A stretch of 64,000 nucleotides of DNA, from positions 175,292-239,291 of the forward strand of contig CAISPO010000038.1 in the NCBI GenBank assembly GCA_903887415.1. Direction: 5' to 3'. The DNA is from an uncultured Bacteroidota bacterium (GTDB lineage: Bacteria; Bacteroidota; Bacteroidia; Chitinophagales; Chitinophagaceae). The position numbers and the translations under genes are program-made. Shown here piece after piece: positions 1-7,105 of this stretch. The notes beneath the pieces are model-generated. The model worked only from the letters and a program-made list of their open reading frames with translations, made no database searches and was not told the DNA's origin. How positions within the stretch are numbered: position 1 is the stretch's first letter; the number at the start of each line of letters is the position of its first letter.

Positions 1-331
1 GCCCTACTGCGGTATGCCCATCAACATGCACCTGCACCTGAGCGGAGAGATAGACAAGGACGTAGAAAGCCGCCTCCGCGCCTGCAACATCAACTGGGTA
101 ACTAACAGCAGCATACCCGGCCCGGATGTGTATGTGATCTTCACACATGCCGGCAAGAATAAAGACATTACTTATTATGTGCTCGATAAAGCCGGCAATT
201 ACATTGTCCCCAAGCAATCCTTCGCCTGGCAGAAGGCCGATGAGACCGGCACCGCAATCGCCTACCGCATCTTCAACATTGGTGGTAAAGATGCTGAGGA
301 GATAGAAAAGGGAAAAGAAGCCGCTGAATAA
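1..331 (+). CDS. Hypothetical protein, C-terminal part (open at window edge)
   Basis: The frame is open from the first bases of the window to a TAA at 329-331. The residues before the first ATG (position 14) read PYCG, so the gene probably starts upstream and only its last ~110 residues are seen. The visible part is soluble, of mixed alpha/beta composition, with no signal peptide or membrane segment, and ends in a charged Glu/Lys-rich tail. I do not recognise the family. A true start at position 14 (105 residues) cannot be excluded. The gene converges on the small minus-strand gene at 339-509, leaving only 7 bases between the two stop codons. Confidence 0.6.
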   Translation, partial: PYCGMPINMHLHLSGEIDKDVESRLRACNINWVTNSSIPGPDVYVIFTHAGKNKDITYYVLDKAGNYIVPKQSFAWQKADETGTAIAYRIFNIGGKDAEEIEKGKEAAE

Positions 332-338
332 ACAATGA

Positions 339-509
339 TCATATTTTCCTCCACGCCTTTTCCCTTAAACTCTTAACAGTAATATGCTGTCCTTCAAAGA
401 GGCCTGCGCTTTTCTCAAAGTCTTCGTTGCTTTTGAACCCCGACTCGCCTAGCTTTTTCCGCAACGTCTTGTGTAGCCTGGAAGTAGCCGTTTTGGTTCC
501 TGTTTTCAC
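339..509 (-). CDS. Small basic protein, 56 aa, unknown
   Basis: A GTG at 507-509 opens a 56-codon frame ending in TGA at 339-341. An in-frame TGA lies two codons upstream of the GTG, so no longer start is possible. The product has 14 Lys/Arg against 6 acidic residues, is predicted soluble, and has no signal peptide. Its composition (Lys/Arg, Ser, Thr, a single Trp near the C terminus) suits a nucleic-acid- or ribosome-associated small protein, but this is inference. An exact TAnnTTTG box lies 4-11 bases upstream of the GTG, which supports transcription on this strand and implies a very short leader or leaderless mRNA. Family not recognised. Confidence 0.45.
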   Translation of the reverse strand: MKTGTKTATSRLHKTLRKKLGESGFKSNEDFEKSAGLFEGQHITVKSLREKAWRKI

Positions 510-513
510 AACT

Positions 514-521
514 CAAAGATA
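514..521 (-). promoter_or_regulatory. Bacteroidota -7 box TATCTTTG
   Basis: On the minus strand this reads TATCTTTG, an exact match to the Bacteroidota sigma-ABfr -7 consensus TAnnTTTG. It sits directly upstream of the GTG of the 56-residue gene. No clear TTTG -33 element was found at the usual distance. Confidence 0.4.
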
Positions 522-604
522 CATAATTTTAAAAACTTGCCGTTTGGCGGTGAACAAATAAACCTGCTTTTTTCATTAGCTTGCACCCTTCTAATTCCGG
601 TATC

Positions 605-1426
605 ATGAGCAAGCTAAAACTACTGAGTACTTTCCTCGCTAATCCTAAACAGATCATCGCGCTGGGCATACAGGCGCTGAACAGGAAACAAAGCGAGATA
701 GACTACGAAAAGAAGAACCTCGAAAAATACGGCCGCGCGCAACTGCCCACACTTGACATACTCGACCTTGTTCCCGGATTCAGCGGCACTATCCACTCCT
801 TTGCCTACCTGAATGGCGCGTCCATGCCCACCATCATAATTATGCTGAAGTCGCTGGCAAAGCGTATCCCCGACTGCTCTTACCTGGAGTTCGGCAGCTT
901 TCGCGGGGAGAACATTGTGAACGTGGCCGATGCCGCTAAAGACTGCACATCGATAACATTATCTCCCGAGGAAATGACCGCCCGTGGCTTTAAGCCGGGC
1001 TTTTTGAAGGTGGACCGTTTCTTCTCAAAAAACAAGCCCAACATTAACTACATCCTGCACGACTCCATGACTTTCGACTTCGCCTCGCTCAACAAGAAGT
1101 TCGACCTGATATCTATAGATGCCGACAACCGCTACAGCTTTATACTCCAGGATACCAAAACAGCTTTCAGCCTGCTGAAGAACGAGAACTCCATAATAGT
1201 GTGGCACAACTATTCCATTGAGCTGGAGAACGATGGCATCCGGCAGGATGTACTGGCTGGGATACTTGACGGCACTCCAGCAGAGTACCACAACAACCTG
1301 TACCATGTGTCCAACACCATCACCGCTATTTTCATCCGTGGCAACTTCCCTACCAGCATGATCAACTTTCCCTCTGTGCCTACGAAGTCTTTTAATCTGA
1401 GTATTGAGGCAAAGAAGATCGTCTGA
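605..1426 (+). CDS. Class I SAM-dependent methyltransferase
   Basis: The 273-residue product has a Rossmann-type methyltransferase core. YLEFGSFRGENI (about residues 93-104) is the SAM-binding motif I, and a later FDLISIDADNRYS stretch is the acidic post-motif region. A following WHNYS segment resembles the metal- or substrate-site region of Methyltransf_24/macrocin-O-methyltransferase-like enzymes. The substrate cannot be told. An in-frame TTG at 581 would add 8 residues, but the ATG at 605 is preferred. The stop codon TGA (1424-1426) lies inside a copy of an interspersed repeat (1421-1460), so the last codon before the stop is also repeat-derived. No obvious operon partners. Confidence 0.7.
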   Translation: MSKLKLLSTFLANPKQIIALGIQALNRKQSEIDYEKKNLEKYGRAQLPTLDILDLVPGFSGTIHSFAYLNGASMPTIIIMLKSLAKRIPDCSYLEFGSFRGENIVNVADAAKDCTSITLSPEEMTARGFKPGFLKVDRFFSKNKPNINYILHDSMTFDFASLNKKFDLISIDADNRYSFILQDTKTAFSLLKNENSIIVWHNYSIELENDGIRQDVLAGILDGTPAEYHNNLYHVSNTITAIFIRGNFPTSMINFPSVPTKSFNLSIEAKKIV

Positions 1427-1460
1427 ACCTTGATTCTCTTGATTAAATGATTAACTTGAT
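1421..1460 (+). repeat. Interspersed repeat GTCTGAACCTTGATT family, copy 1
   Basis: It starts GTCTGAACCTTGATT and continues with GATTAAATGATT-type steps. The TGA within GTCTGA is the stop codon of the methyltransferase gene. Related copies lie at 10375-10415, 40889-40930, 55541-55580 and, interrupted, near 3383-3450. Confidence 0.6.
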
Positions 1461-1487
1461 GCAGGGTCGCGGAAAGCTGATGAAGCT

Positions 1488-1515
1488 GTCATGGTGAGCC
1501 TCGCCGAGCCATGAC
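1488..1515. repeat. Palindromic intergenic repeat (GTCATGG / CCATGAC)
   Basis: Seven-base arms at 1488-1494 and 1509-1515 enclose a GC-rich loop. It lies between the methyltransferase and the lipoprotein gene and can form an RNA hairpin. No T-tract follows, so it is not called a terminator. Confidence 0.45.
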
Positions 1516-1613
1516 ATTGCCGAATTAAGCTCTTAGCTGAACAGCATTCTTAATAGCTCCATAATAACGTTTTATGTATATTGGGTTGTTTATTAACCAC
1601 TAAAACGATCCAC

Positions 1614-2027
1614 ATGCCACTTATCCGTTCCTCCCTTCAAAAGGTTTCCTGTGTTTTGCTGGCTGCATGCCTGCTGCTCAGTTGCCATATCAACAACTCT
1701 GTTACCGAAAGAATGGACGTTACCTTCTCTAAGGACCAGCCGGCTATGTCTGCCGAGCTGCGCGGCCTTGTAAACTGCGAACGCATAAACGTATCCGGGA
1801 CAAAAACGACCACCAACCAAACAAAGGTTACAAAAAGGCCCATAATAGAGTTTGTGAACTACACCAACCAGGACGACCTCAACGACCTCTCAAAAAAAGT
1901 AGCCGCACAACTAAAGCAAGACCTGGTGAACCCCAATGATTTTGACGAATACAAAGTCGGTTTTGTCAAGAAGTCGGAGCATATGAGCACGAGTAAATAT
2001 TTCGTGATCACTAAGGATAAACTGTAG
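1614..2027 (+). CDS. Putative lipoprotein, unknown
   Basis: From the ATG at 1614 the 137-residue product begins with a basic n-region, a hydrophobic stretch and a lipobox-like LLSC ending at about Cys25, typical of a signal-peptidase-II lipoprotein. The mature part is polar, Lys/Asn/Thr-rich and about 110 residues long, with no recognised domain. An in-frame TTG at 1581 is a less likely start because it would push the signal sequence inward. Probably a small envelope lipoprotein; role unknown. Confidence 0.55.
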   Translation: MPLIRSSLQKVSCVLLAACLLLSCHINNSVTERMDVTFSKDQPAMSAELRGLVNCERINVSGTKTTTNQTKVTKRPIIEFVNYTNQDDLNDLSKKVAAQLKQDLVNPNDFDEYKVGFVKKSEHMSTSKYFVITKDKL

Positions 2028-2478
2028 TGAGTTTCTTACCATGTTAGCAGGGCCGCCCTGTGTTGATTCCTTTGTTCTGGCGGAATATCACATTTTTCAT
2101 AGAAAAAAAAGTTTTGTGGATAGCGGCGGTTAGTTGGCTGGTTTTCAAGGGTTTGGTTTTTGAAAAATGTCACAAACGTATCGCAAACGTATCACAGATC
2201 AGGATTTCAGGATTTTAGGATTTTCAGGATGCGCAAGTTTATGGGCCTGGTAAAAAACCTGAGATAGGCCGCTGAGATAAATCCCGATAGGGATGATATT
2301 ATTATAGCTGTTTTAATAGTTATGGGGTGAACCCTGAAGGGGTGGTATAAAAATATGGAGTGTGGTTTTTACATCCCCCTAGCCCCCTTCGCTCATGCAC
2401 ATATCTACGCTAAAGGGGGAATGTTCCACTACGAGTACAGATGCTTCCTGTCGTCAGCATGAGCAATATGAAGTCATA
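2028..2478. other. Gene-free stretch with repeat fragments
   Basis: No convincing coding frame. It holds a short direct repeat around CAAACGTATC (near 2171-2198), GGATTTtCAGGATTTTaGGATT-type steps at about 2200-2230 belonging to the family seen after gene stops, a CCCGATAGGGAT-type palindrome at about 2282-2296, and a CCCCCT...AGGGGG arrangement at about 2371-2421, a form common between Bacteroidota genes. Confidence 0.4.
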
Positions 2479-3180
2479 TTAGTTCAAATTGATGGGTGGG
2501 GTGTTTTGGTCGGGGGTGGGGATGATGGGGTGCGACATTGTGTTGCTGGTTGGAGTGCTGGCTGGTTCTTCGGGTTTGGGGTTTTGCCAGTTTTCGAGGG
2601 CTTCTTCTTCGGTGGCGGCTTTCTTGCGTTCTTCGTTCAAGGCCTGTTCGTCTTTCTCGTCCTGGTAGCCTTCTATTTTTTCCTGGTTAGAGAATGGGAT
2701 GTGGCCATTCTCGTCAAATTCATCGAGGAGGAAATCGTTGGTGTCGATGCCTTTGCGGTACTGCATGTAGTACTCGATGTGGGGCAATAGTTTGTCGGCG
2801 AGGTCTGCGTCGCGTTTGCGAAGGCCGGTGAGGAAGAAGTTGAACAGTTCCATGCTCTCATTTACTGCCATGCGGTTCTTTAGTTTTTTTACGGCGCTGG
2901 CGAGCTTGTTGATAGCATCGGCCTGGCGGGGAGTGAACGAGGCAGCGCCGTTGTGCGGGCCCAGCATTTGTGTGGCGTACTGGTCTATGAGGTGGTAGCA
3001 TTTTTCTGCAACGAGGGATGGCATGTGGCGGGCTGACTTGCGGAGTTGCTCCCAGTTGCCCTCCTGGCACCAGAGCATGATGCTGCGGCGGTTGACGCCG
3101 ACCTGGTCTGCGATCTCTGATTTGGTCATATTGGTCTGGAAATAGAGGTGCTGTGCCTCTTCGCGCTGTTCGTGTTTCAT
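2479..3180 (-). CDS. Terminase-small-subunit-like HTH protein
   Basis: The 233-residue product carries an N-terminal helix-turn-helix (about residues 9-47) with the pattern MTKSEIADQVGVNRRSIMLW. This resembles the DNA-recognition domain of phage terminase small subunits (gpP-type N-terminal domain). A helical middle with many Lys/Arg (about 70-140) and an acidic then Pro/Thr-rich, probably disordered tail follow. No large terminase subunit, portal or capsid gene is near, so it is either a domesticated phage relic or a host DNA-binding protein using the same HTH. The ATG at 3180 is the natural start. Confidence 0.5.
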   Translation of the reverse strand: MKHEQREEAQHLYFQTNMTKSEIADQVGVNRRSIMLWCQEGNWEQLRKSARHMPSLVAEKCYHLIDQYATQMLGPHNGAASFTPRQADAINKLASAVKKLKNRMAVNESMELFNFFLTGLRKRDADLADKLLPHIEYYMQYRKGIDTNDFLLDEFDENGHIPFSNQEKIEGYQDEKDEQALNEERKKAATEEEALENWQNPKPEEPASTPTSNTMSHPIIPTPDQNTPPINLN

Positions 3181-3583
3181 AGGGCTTTTTTGCTTTTTGG
3201 GGCATAAAGGTAAATTGGCCTTTGTTCACCGAACGAATTTTGGGGATATCTTGTTTGGGAATCTGGTGGGATGCAGGCGGGGTAAGGGAAGTGTTTTTCG
3301 GGGTTGCCCACAAAGATCAGGATTTGTGGATAATGTCTGAACCTCCGATTAGCCAAGATTAACTGATTTACTGTTTAAAATTGTCTGAATCAGAATGGCC
3401 AGAACCTGCCTACCGGCAGGCAGGTTAGCGGATTTTCAGGATTGTGTTTTTGCAATAAATTTGTTGCTAAAATATTTTGGCAATGGTTTTGTTGCTAAGG
3501 TGACTGCGATGCGGAGCCAGTTTGTCATCGACAGTGAATTCGCCAGTCGGGAGACTGGCATCCTCTCCGACGTAGTCAATAGA
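3181..3583. other. Gene-free, repeat-rich stretch left of the AT-rich island
   Basis: It holds a GTCTGAATCAG-type interspersed repeat (from about 3383) interrupted by a palindromic CCTGCCTACCGGCAGGCAGG block (3406-3425), followed by GGATTTTCAGGATT (about 3430-3444). A perfect hairpin GCCAGTC-GGGA-GACTGGC spans 3542-3559. An open frame runs through this area on the plus strand but its translation is repeat sequence; no gene is called. Confidence 0.45.
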
Positions 3584-3710
3584 CTACGCCGAACTATTTC
3601 CGAACTATTACTTTTTTATATCGTGAACACTACTGGCAACGGGGGCAATAGCCTACGCCGAACTGTTGCTTTTTTATTTCGTGAACACTACGAGCAACGG
3701 GGGGGGGGTT
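3584..3710. repeat. Imperfect tandem duplication ending in a 10-G run
   Basis: Two imperfect units (3584-3652 and 3653-3710) share CTACGCCGAACT, a CTTTTTTAT segment, TCGTGAACACTAC and GCAACGGGGG. The second unit ends in ten consecutive G at 3699-3708. It sits just downstream of the stop of the minus-strand gene at 3727-4065 and marks a sharp change to AT-rich sequence. Confidence 0.55.
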
Positions 3711-3726
3711 CTTTTCTTGCCAGAAA

Positions 3727-4065
3727 TTAATAAAATAGTACCGGCACGTCTTGGAATTGATAGAATCTGTAGTCGATCATTACAACGGTAATGCTATAAT
3801 TTTTTAAGCCATTTATTTGTATAGAATAGGGCCCGGGAGGTATGCCGTAGAAAAAATAAAATCCAAACTCATTTGTTATAGCTTGACTTACTAATACCCA
3901 ATTATTATATGCATTAAGCGCATACAAACCAATGCTTGCATTCGGGTATGGAACGTATGTATTATTATATGCAACTTGCACCTGTCCTCTTAAATTGGTA
4001 CCAGGATATTGAGCCTTTGCCGATAAGACGATGAGTGAGAAAATAATAAACAGTATTTTTTTCAT
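3727..4065 (-). CDS. Small exported protein with a carboxypeptidase-regulatory-like fold
   Basis: The product is 112 residues with an N-terminal signal peptide (KKILFIIFSLIVLSAKA) predicted to be cut near residue 18. The rest has the alternating strand pattern and the turns GQV.V, ITNEFGFYFFYGIPPGPYSI typical of carboxypeptidase-regulatory / Cna-B-like beta-sandwich domains, in which a small internal gene-product-like sandwich is decorated with a conserved G-x-F-x-F strand. It lies in AT-rich DNA downstream of a membrane-protein gene with a 12-base gap, so co-transcription is likely. No enzyme motif. The family assignment rests on pattern only. Confidence 0.5.
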   Translation of the reverse strand: MKKILFIIFSLIVLSAKAQYPGTNLRGQVQVAYNNTYVPYPNASIGLYALNAYNNWVLVSQAITNEFGFYFFYGIPPGPYSIQINGLKNYSITVVMIDYRFYQFQDVPVLFY

Positions 4066-4077
4066 AAAATATATATA

Positions 4078-4704
4078 TTATTCTACAGTAGTAGGTGGTC
4101 CAAAATTTTTAGTTTCTTTAATTCCTCCTTCTTGAGACTTTAAAGAATTTCCTTCTTCCAGTATTATCTTCCCCAATTTAATTATCCTTTTTTCGTTATC
4201 TACTTGTATTTTCATGTTGTCATTATCTTCCGTCGAGGACAAACAAATTTGTCGTGATAAATATGCTGTAGAATCCTCACACTTAAATTGGAGGTAGTTT
4301 AAATTCTTGTGTATGCTAAAAATAATATGGTTTGGGTCGCCCGTTATTTTAGAATCTATTGTTTCCGGCGTTAAAATAAATTGAATTTTTTTAATTTTGT
4401 CTTTGTCTTGCCATATATTCCCGTTTCTATCTTTTAAAAAAATTGAAGATTGAACAACCCATTCTTTATTCTTTTCGTCGTTTATATTTTCAACAATATA
4501 CGGAATAGTATATTTGTAGTCTGCAATAAGGATGGCAATATAGAACCCAACCGCTCCCACTGCGTTTATTTTAAATAATCCAATAGTCCCAGTAATATTG
4601 AACTTTTGATCTGGAAAAATCTTATATAATATTATCGCTGGAACTAATGGCAATAATATTGAAATAAAAAAAAGTAAAAAAGAATAAAAAACACCTGAAG
4701 CCAT
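4078..4704 (-). CDS. Hypothetical membrane protein, two TM segments
   Basis: From the ATG at 4704 the protein has 208 residues. Two hydrophobic segments lie near the N terminus (about residues 5-28 and 46-62), followed by a ~140-residue polar, Lys/Ile/Asn-rich domain with no recognised motif. An in-frame TTG six bases upstream is less likely. It is AT-rich like the rest of 3.7-7.1 kb. The next gene upstream (the AAA ATPase) ends 74 bases away, so it may be a distal member of the same transcript. Function unknown; an envelope-anchored partner is possible but is inference. Confidence 0.5.
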   Translation of the reverse strand: MASGVFYSFLLFFISILLPLVPAIILYKIFPDQKFNITGTIGLFKINAVGAVGFYIAILIADYKYTIPYIVENINDEKNKEWVVQSSIFLKDRNGNIWQDKDKIKKIQFILTPETIDSKITGDPNHIIFSIHKNLNYLQFKCEDSTAYLSRQICLSSTEDNDNMKIQVDNEKRIIKLGKIILEEGNSLKSQEGGIKETKNFGPPTTVE

Positions 4705-4778
4705 TGTCAAAGATATTTTATCTGCATTATTATACTAACTTAAGCTATAAAGCATTATTTTATTTGTATGTGTTTACA

Positions 4779-6389
4779 TTAACCGGACAAATATTCATAT
4801 ACAGAAGCAAGGGCAGCACTTTTCATTCGTCGTGCTCGTTTTTCTCCAATATAGTACGCCTCACGCAATTTATTTTCAGTTGCTGTGAGAATTTCTCCAA
4901 TTGAATTTATCCCAATTTTCTTCAATTCTATTTTTTGCCATTGTGCTAAATCTAATACATCTATGTTTTTCTTCATTTCCCTAGCAAGAACGGTACTTGT
5001 ATCAACCTCGGAAAAATTCGATAAAATTGATATCTCAGCATACATTGAATGATTCATCCCATATTCGGACATGCGTCGAAGATCAAAATTACGGGCAATA
5101 TTTAGCGCCGTATTTGTCGGCACTGTTTCCAATGCAAACAACGTTCCAAGGTTTACTTGATAACGTGTGCCTATTTCAGATCTTGTACCCTTTATGCCCG
5201 GAGCATTTTCTGTAACAATGCCAGTATATGTCAATAATCTCAATGCTTCTTTTACTGCTTGTGGGCTATCTCGGTGAACCCAAAAAAAGCAAGTAGTTTT
5301 CTTACCTTCCTCTAAATACCGTGTATTCTTTTTTTGTATTACCGGTAATGCTTCAATTTCCATAAATTTTCGTCCCCAATCAATAATTTCTTTATGCCCT
5401 GAATATTTATCACTAAGTAAGGAATGTTCAGACCAAATTTCAATTTTGTAATATTCGCGAAAAATTTCGTTTACTTGGGTTGAATTCATTTTGCCCGCAC
5501 GCGCAAGTGTCTTCAATAGGATTCTCGGATTCCCAGATGCCGCATACGACAATATTTTGAAGTTGTTTATATTTTTTGAAATGGCTTTAAGTAGATCACT
5601 ACTTGCGTCCATTTGTTTTTCCACTATTTCTCGCATATTTTCAATATAGTTTTCATGAAAAATATCACGATCTAAATAGTAAAATGTTGCGTCATGGATT
5701 GGTTGAAATGAATCGCCATAGAAAGTAACGCCAGGATAAACTGCCGCGTTGCAACTTATATATGGCATTCTCAAATCTCTAAAGAGAGTAAAAAATTGTC
5801 TTTGTTGTTCAGGTCTAAAAATATGAGCGGCTTCATCAATTAGAAAATTAAATCTCTTTATTTTGAACTGCTGGCAAATTTCTTCGATTGCGTCTTTAAA
5901 ATCTTCTATAGTTGGCAAACCTTTTATATCAACTTCAACTTCCGCAGTCTGCCAAGATTCCTCGAAAGATGAAATGATTTTTTCTATTCGAGTTTCACCA
6001 TTATTTGAAATTGATCCGCCTGCGATAATTGAGATAGGGACACTATTTGATGTTAAATATCCTTGCTTTTTTAGACACCGTATTATTTTCCCACAAAGTA
6101 TTGAAAGCATCCAATTAGCAAATTGCCTTGTATTTTTCGTGTGAATTAACGAACTTCTATTGAAGGAAACATAAATTGGCATTACTTTATCATGCGAAAA
6201 ACTTATGTATTGCTCGTGTTCTGCTATCCGAAATAAAAACGACTTTCCAACGCCTCTACTACCTACTAATACTACTGGTGATGGGGCTTTCAACGCATCA
6301 ATGATTGTCCGATCTAAAGTTGTTTCCACGAAAAGATCCTCAAGCTCATCATTTGAAATGTCTTCTGTACGATATATTAATTCTTGCAT
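4779..6389 (-). CDS. ORC/Cdc6-like AAA ATPase with C-terminal helix-hairpin-helix
   Basis: A 536-residue P-loop ATPase. GSRGVGKS (residues 43-50) is the Walker A, NFLIDEA (181-187) the Walker B, ISCNAAVYPG (about 211-220) sits where sensor 1 is expected, and SGNPR (285-289) is the sensor-2 motif typical of ORC/Cdc6 and STAND-type ATPases. A winged-helix-like region probably follows (about 340-430). The last ~60 residues contain IGINSIGEILTATENKLRE and IGEKRARRMK, a pattern like the helix-hairpin-helix fold of the RNA polymerase alpha C-terminal domain, which suggests DNA or protein docking. The start lies 2 bases after the stop of the upstream helical-protein gene, so the two are almost certainly co-translated. 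AT-rich relative to the chromosome around it. It resembles ATPases often found in anti-phage islands, but I know of no exact named match. Confidence 0.65.
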   Translation of the reverse strand: MQELIYRTEDISNDELEDLFVETTLDRTIIDALKAPSPVVLVGSRGVGKSFLFRIAEHEQYISFSHDKVMPIYVSFNRSSLIHTKNTRQFANWMLSILCGKIIRCLKKQGYLTSNSVPISIIAGGSISNNGETRIEKIISSFEESWQTAEVEVDIKGLPTIEDFKDAIEEICQQFKIKRFNFLIDEAAHIFRPEQQRQFFTLFRDLRMPYISCNAAVYPGVTFYGDSFQPIHDATFYYLDRDIFHENYIENMREIVEKQMDASSDLLKAISKNINNFKILSYAASGNPRILLKTLARAGKMNSTQVNEIFREYYKIEIWSEHSLLSDKYSGHKEIIDWGRKFMEIEALPVIQKKNTRYLEEGKKTTCFFWVHRDSPQAVKEALRLLTYTGIVTENAPGIKGTRSEIGTRYQVNLGTLFALETVPTNTALNIARNFDLRRMSEYGMNHSMYAEISILSNFSEVDTSTVLAREMKKNIDVLDLAQWQKIELKKIGINSIGEILTATENKLREAYYIGEKRARRMKSAALASVYEYLSG

Positions 6390-6391
6390 AA

Positions 6392-7105
6392 TTAGCTAAC
6401 AATTGAAAAATATGAACGAATAGGTTCCACATGAGAAAGTTGATCAAGTACACAACTTTCGACAACCTTTTTTTCTTTTTCAGATAAATAGGGTAAATAT
6501 CGTAAACAAAAAGCAAATGTGAGGATACTCTTCATTGTGTCTGCCTTTTCATTCCATTCTTTTATGAGTTCATCGCTATAGTTTAACGTATCTGGAACTT
6601 TACTTTGAGTGGAAATATTCCCATGAACATATTCGGAGCATTCTCGATAAACTTTTGTAGCTAACACTTTAAAATGTTTTATTTCGTCTTTAAGTTCAGG
6701 GAAAAATGCAACACAAAAATTATGGGAAAAAATACCTTTATCGTCATCACAAATCTCCGCCCAATAAGTATCTCTACCTCCTTTCATCCACAACCTCAGC
6801 TCCATCTCTTTTGTTGAAAATAAAACGCCAGTTAGTGTCCTTTCAAAGAAAAAACGTAAACCCGTAAATGCCAAATTATATAGTCCAAGTACGCCGGCGA
6901 GTAAACTCATTTGATACTCTCTTAACGCACTTTTGAACATGATATTTTCAGGTCTGCTTTCAATGATAGTGTACCATGCGTTGTAATCATCAATTGATGA
7001 ATGATTTAACCCTATCCGAGGAATATTTTCGTCAGTTAAACTTTGCGTTGTAATATTTTGACACTTTGCTACGAATGACAAATATGTTTCTTTGATATCA
7101 CCCAT
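6392..7105 (-). CDS. All-helical protein with HEPN-like R-x6-H motif
   Basis: The 237-residue product is predicted almost entirely helical and has no signal peptide. A helix at about 62-97 (LREYQMSLLAGVLGLYNLAF followed by RFFFERTL) resembles the first long helix of HEPN domains. R154 to H161 in YRECSEYVHG gives an R-x6-H spacing, the form taken by catalytic HEPN ribonucleases (R-x4-6-H). It is the first gene of a two-gene unit, with its stop 2 bases before the start of the AAA ATPase. If it is a HEPN protein the ATPase would be its regulator or sensor. The motif is short, so the assignment is tentative; it could instead be a HEPN-fold protein without nuclease activity or an unrelated helical bundle. 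Confidence 0.5.
   Translation of the reverse strand: MGDIKETYLSFVAKCQNITTQSLTDENIPRIGLNHSSIDDYNAWYTIIESRPENIMFKSALREYQMSLLAGVLGLYNLAFTGLRFFFERTLTGVLFSTKEMELRLWMKGGRDTYWAEICDDDKGIFSHNFCVAFFPELKDEIKHFKVLATKVYRECSEYVHGNISTQSKVPDTLNYSDELIKEWNEKADTMKSILTFAFCLRYLPYLSEKEKKVVESCVLDQLSHVEPIRSYFSIVS

Noticed and set aside
3395..3730. 111-codon frame across the repeat cluster left of the AT-rich island
   Set aside because: Its translation is made of the CCTGCCTACCGGCAGG block and the tandem duplication; no coding character.
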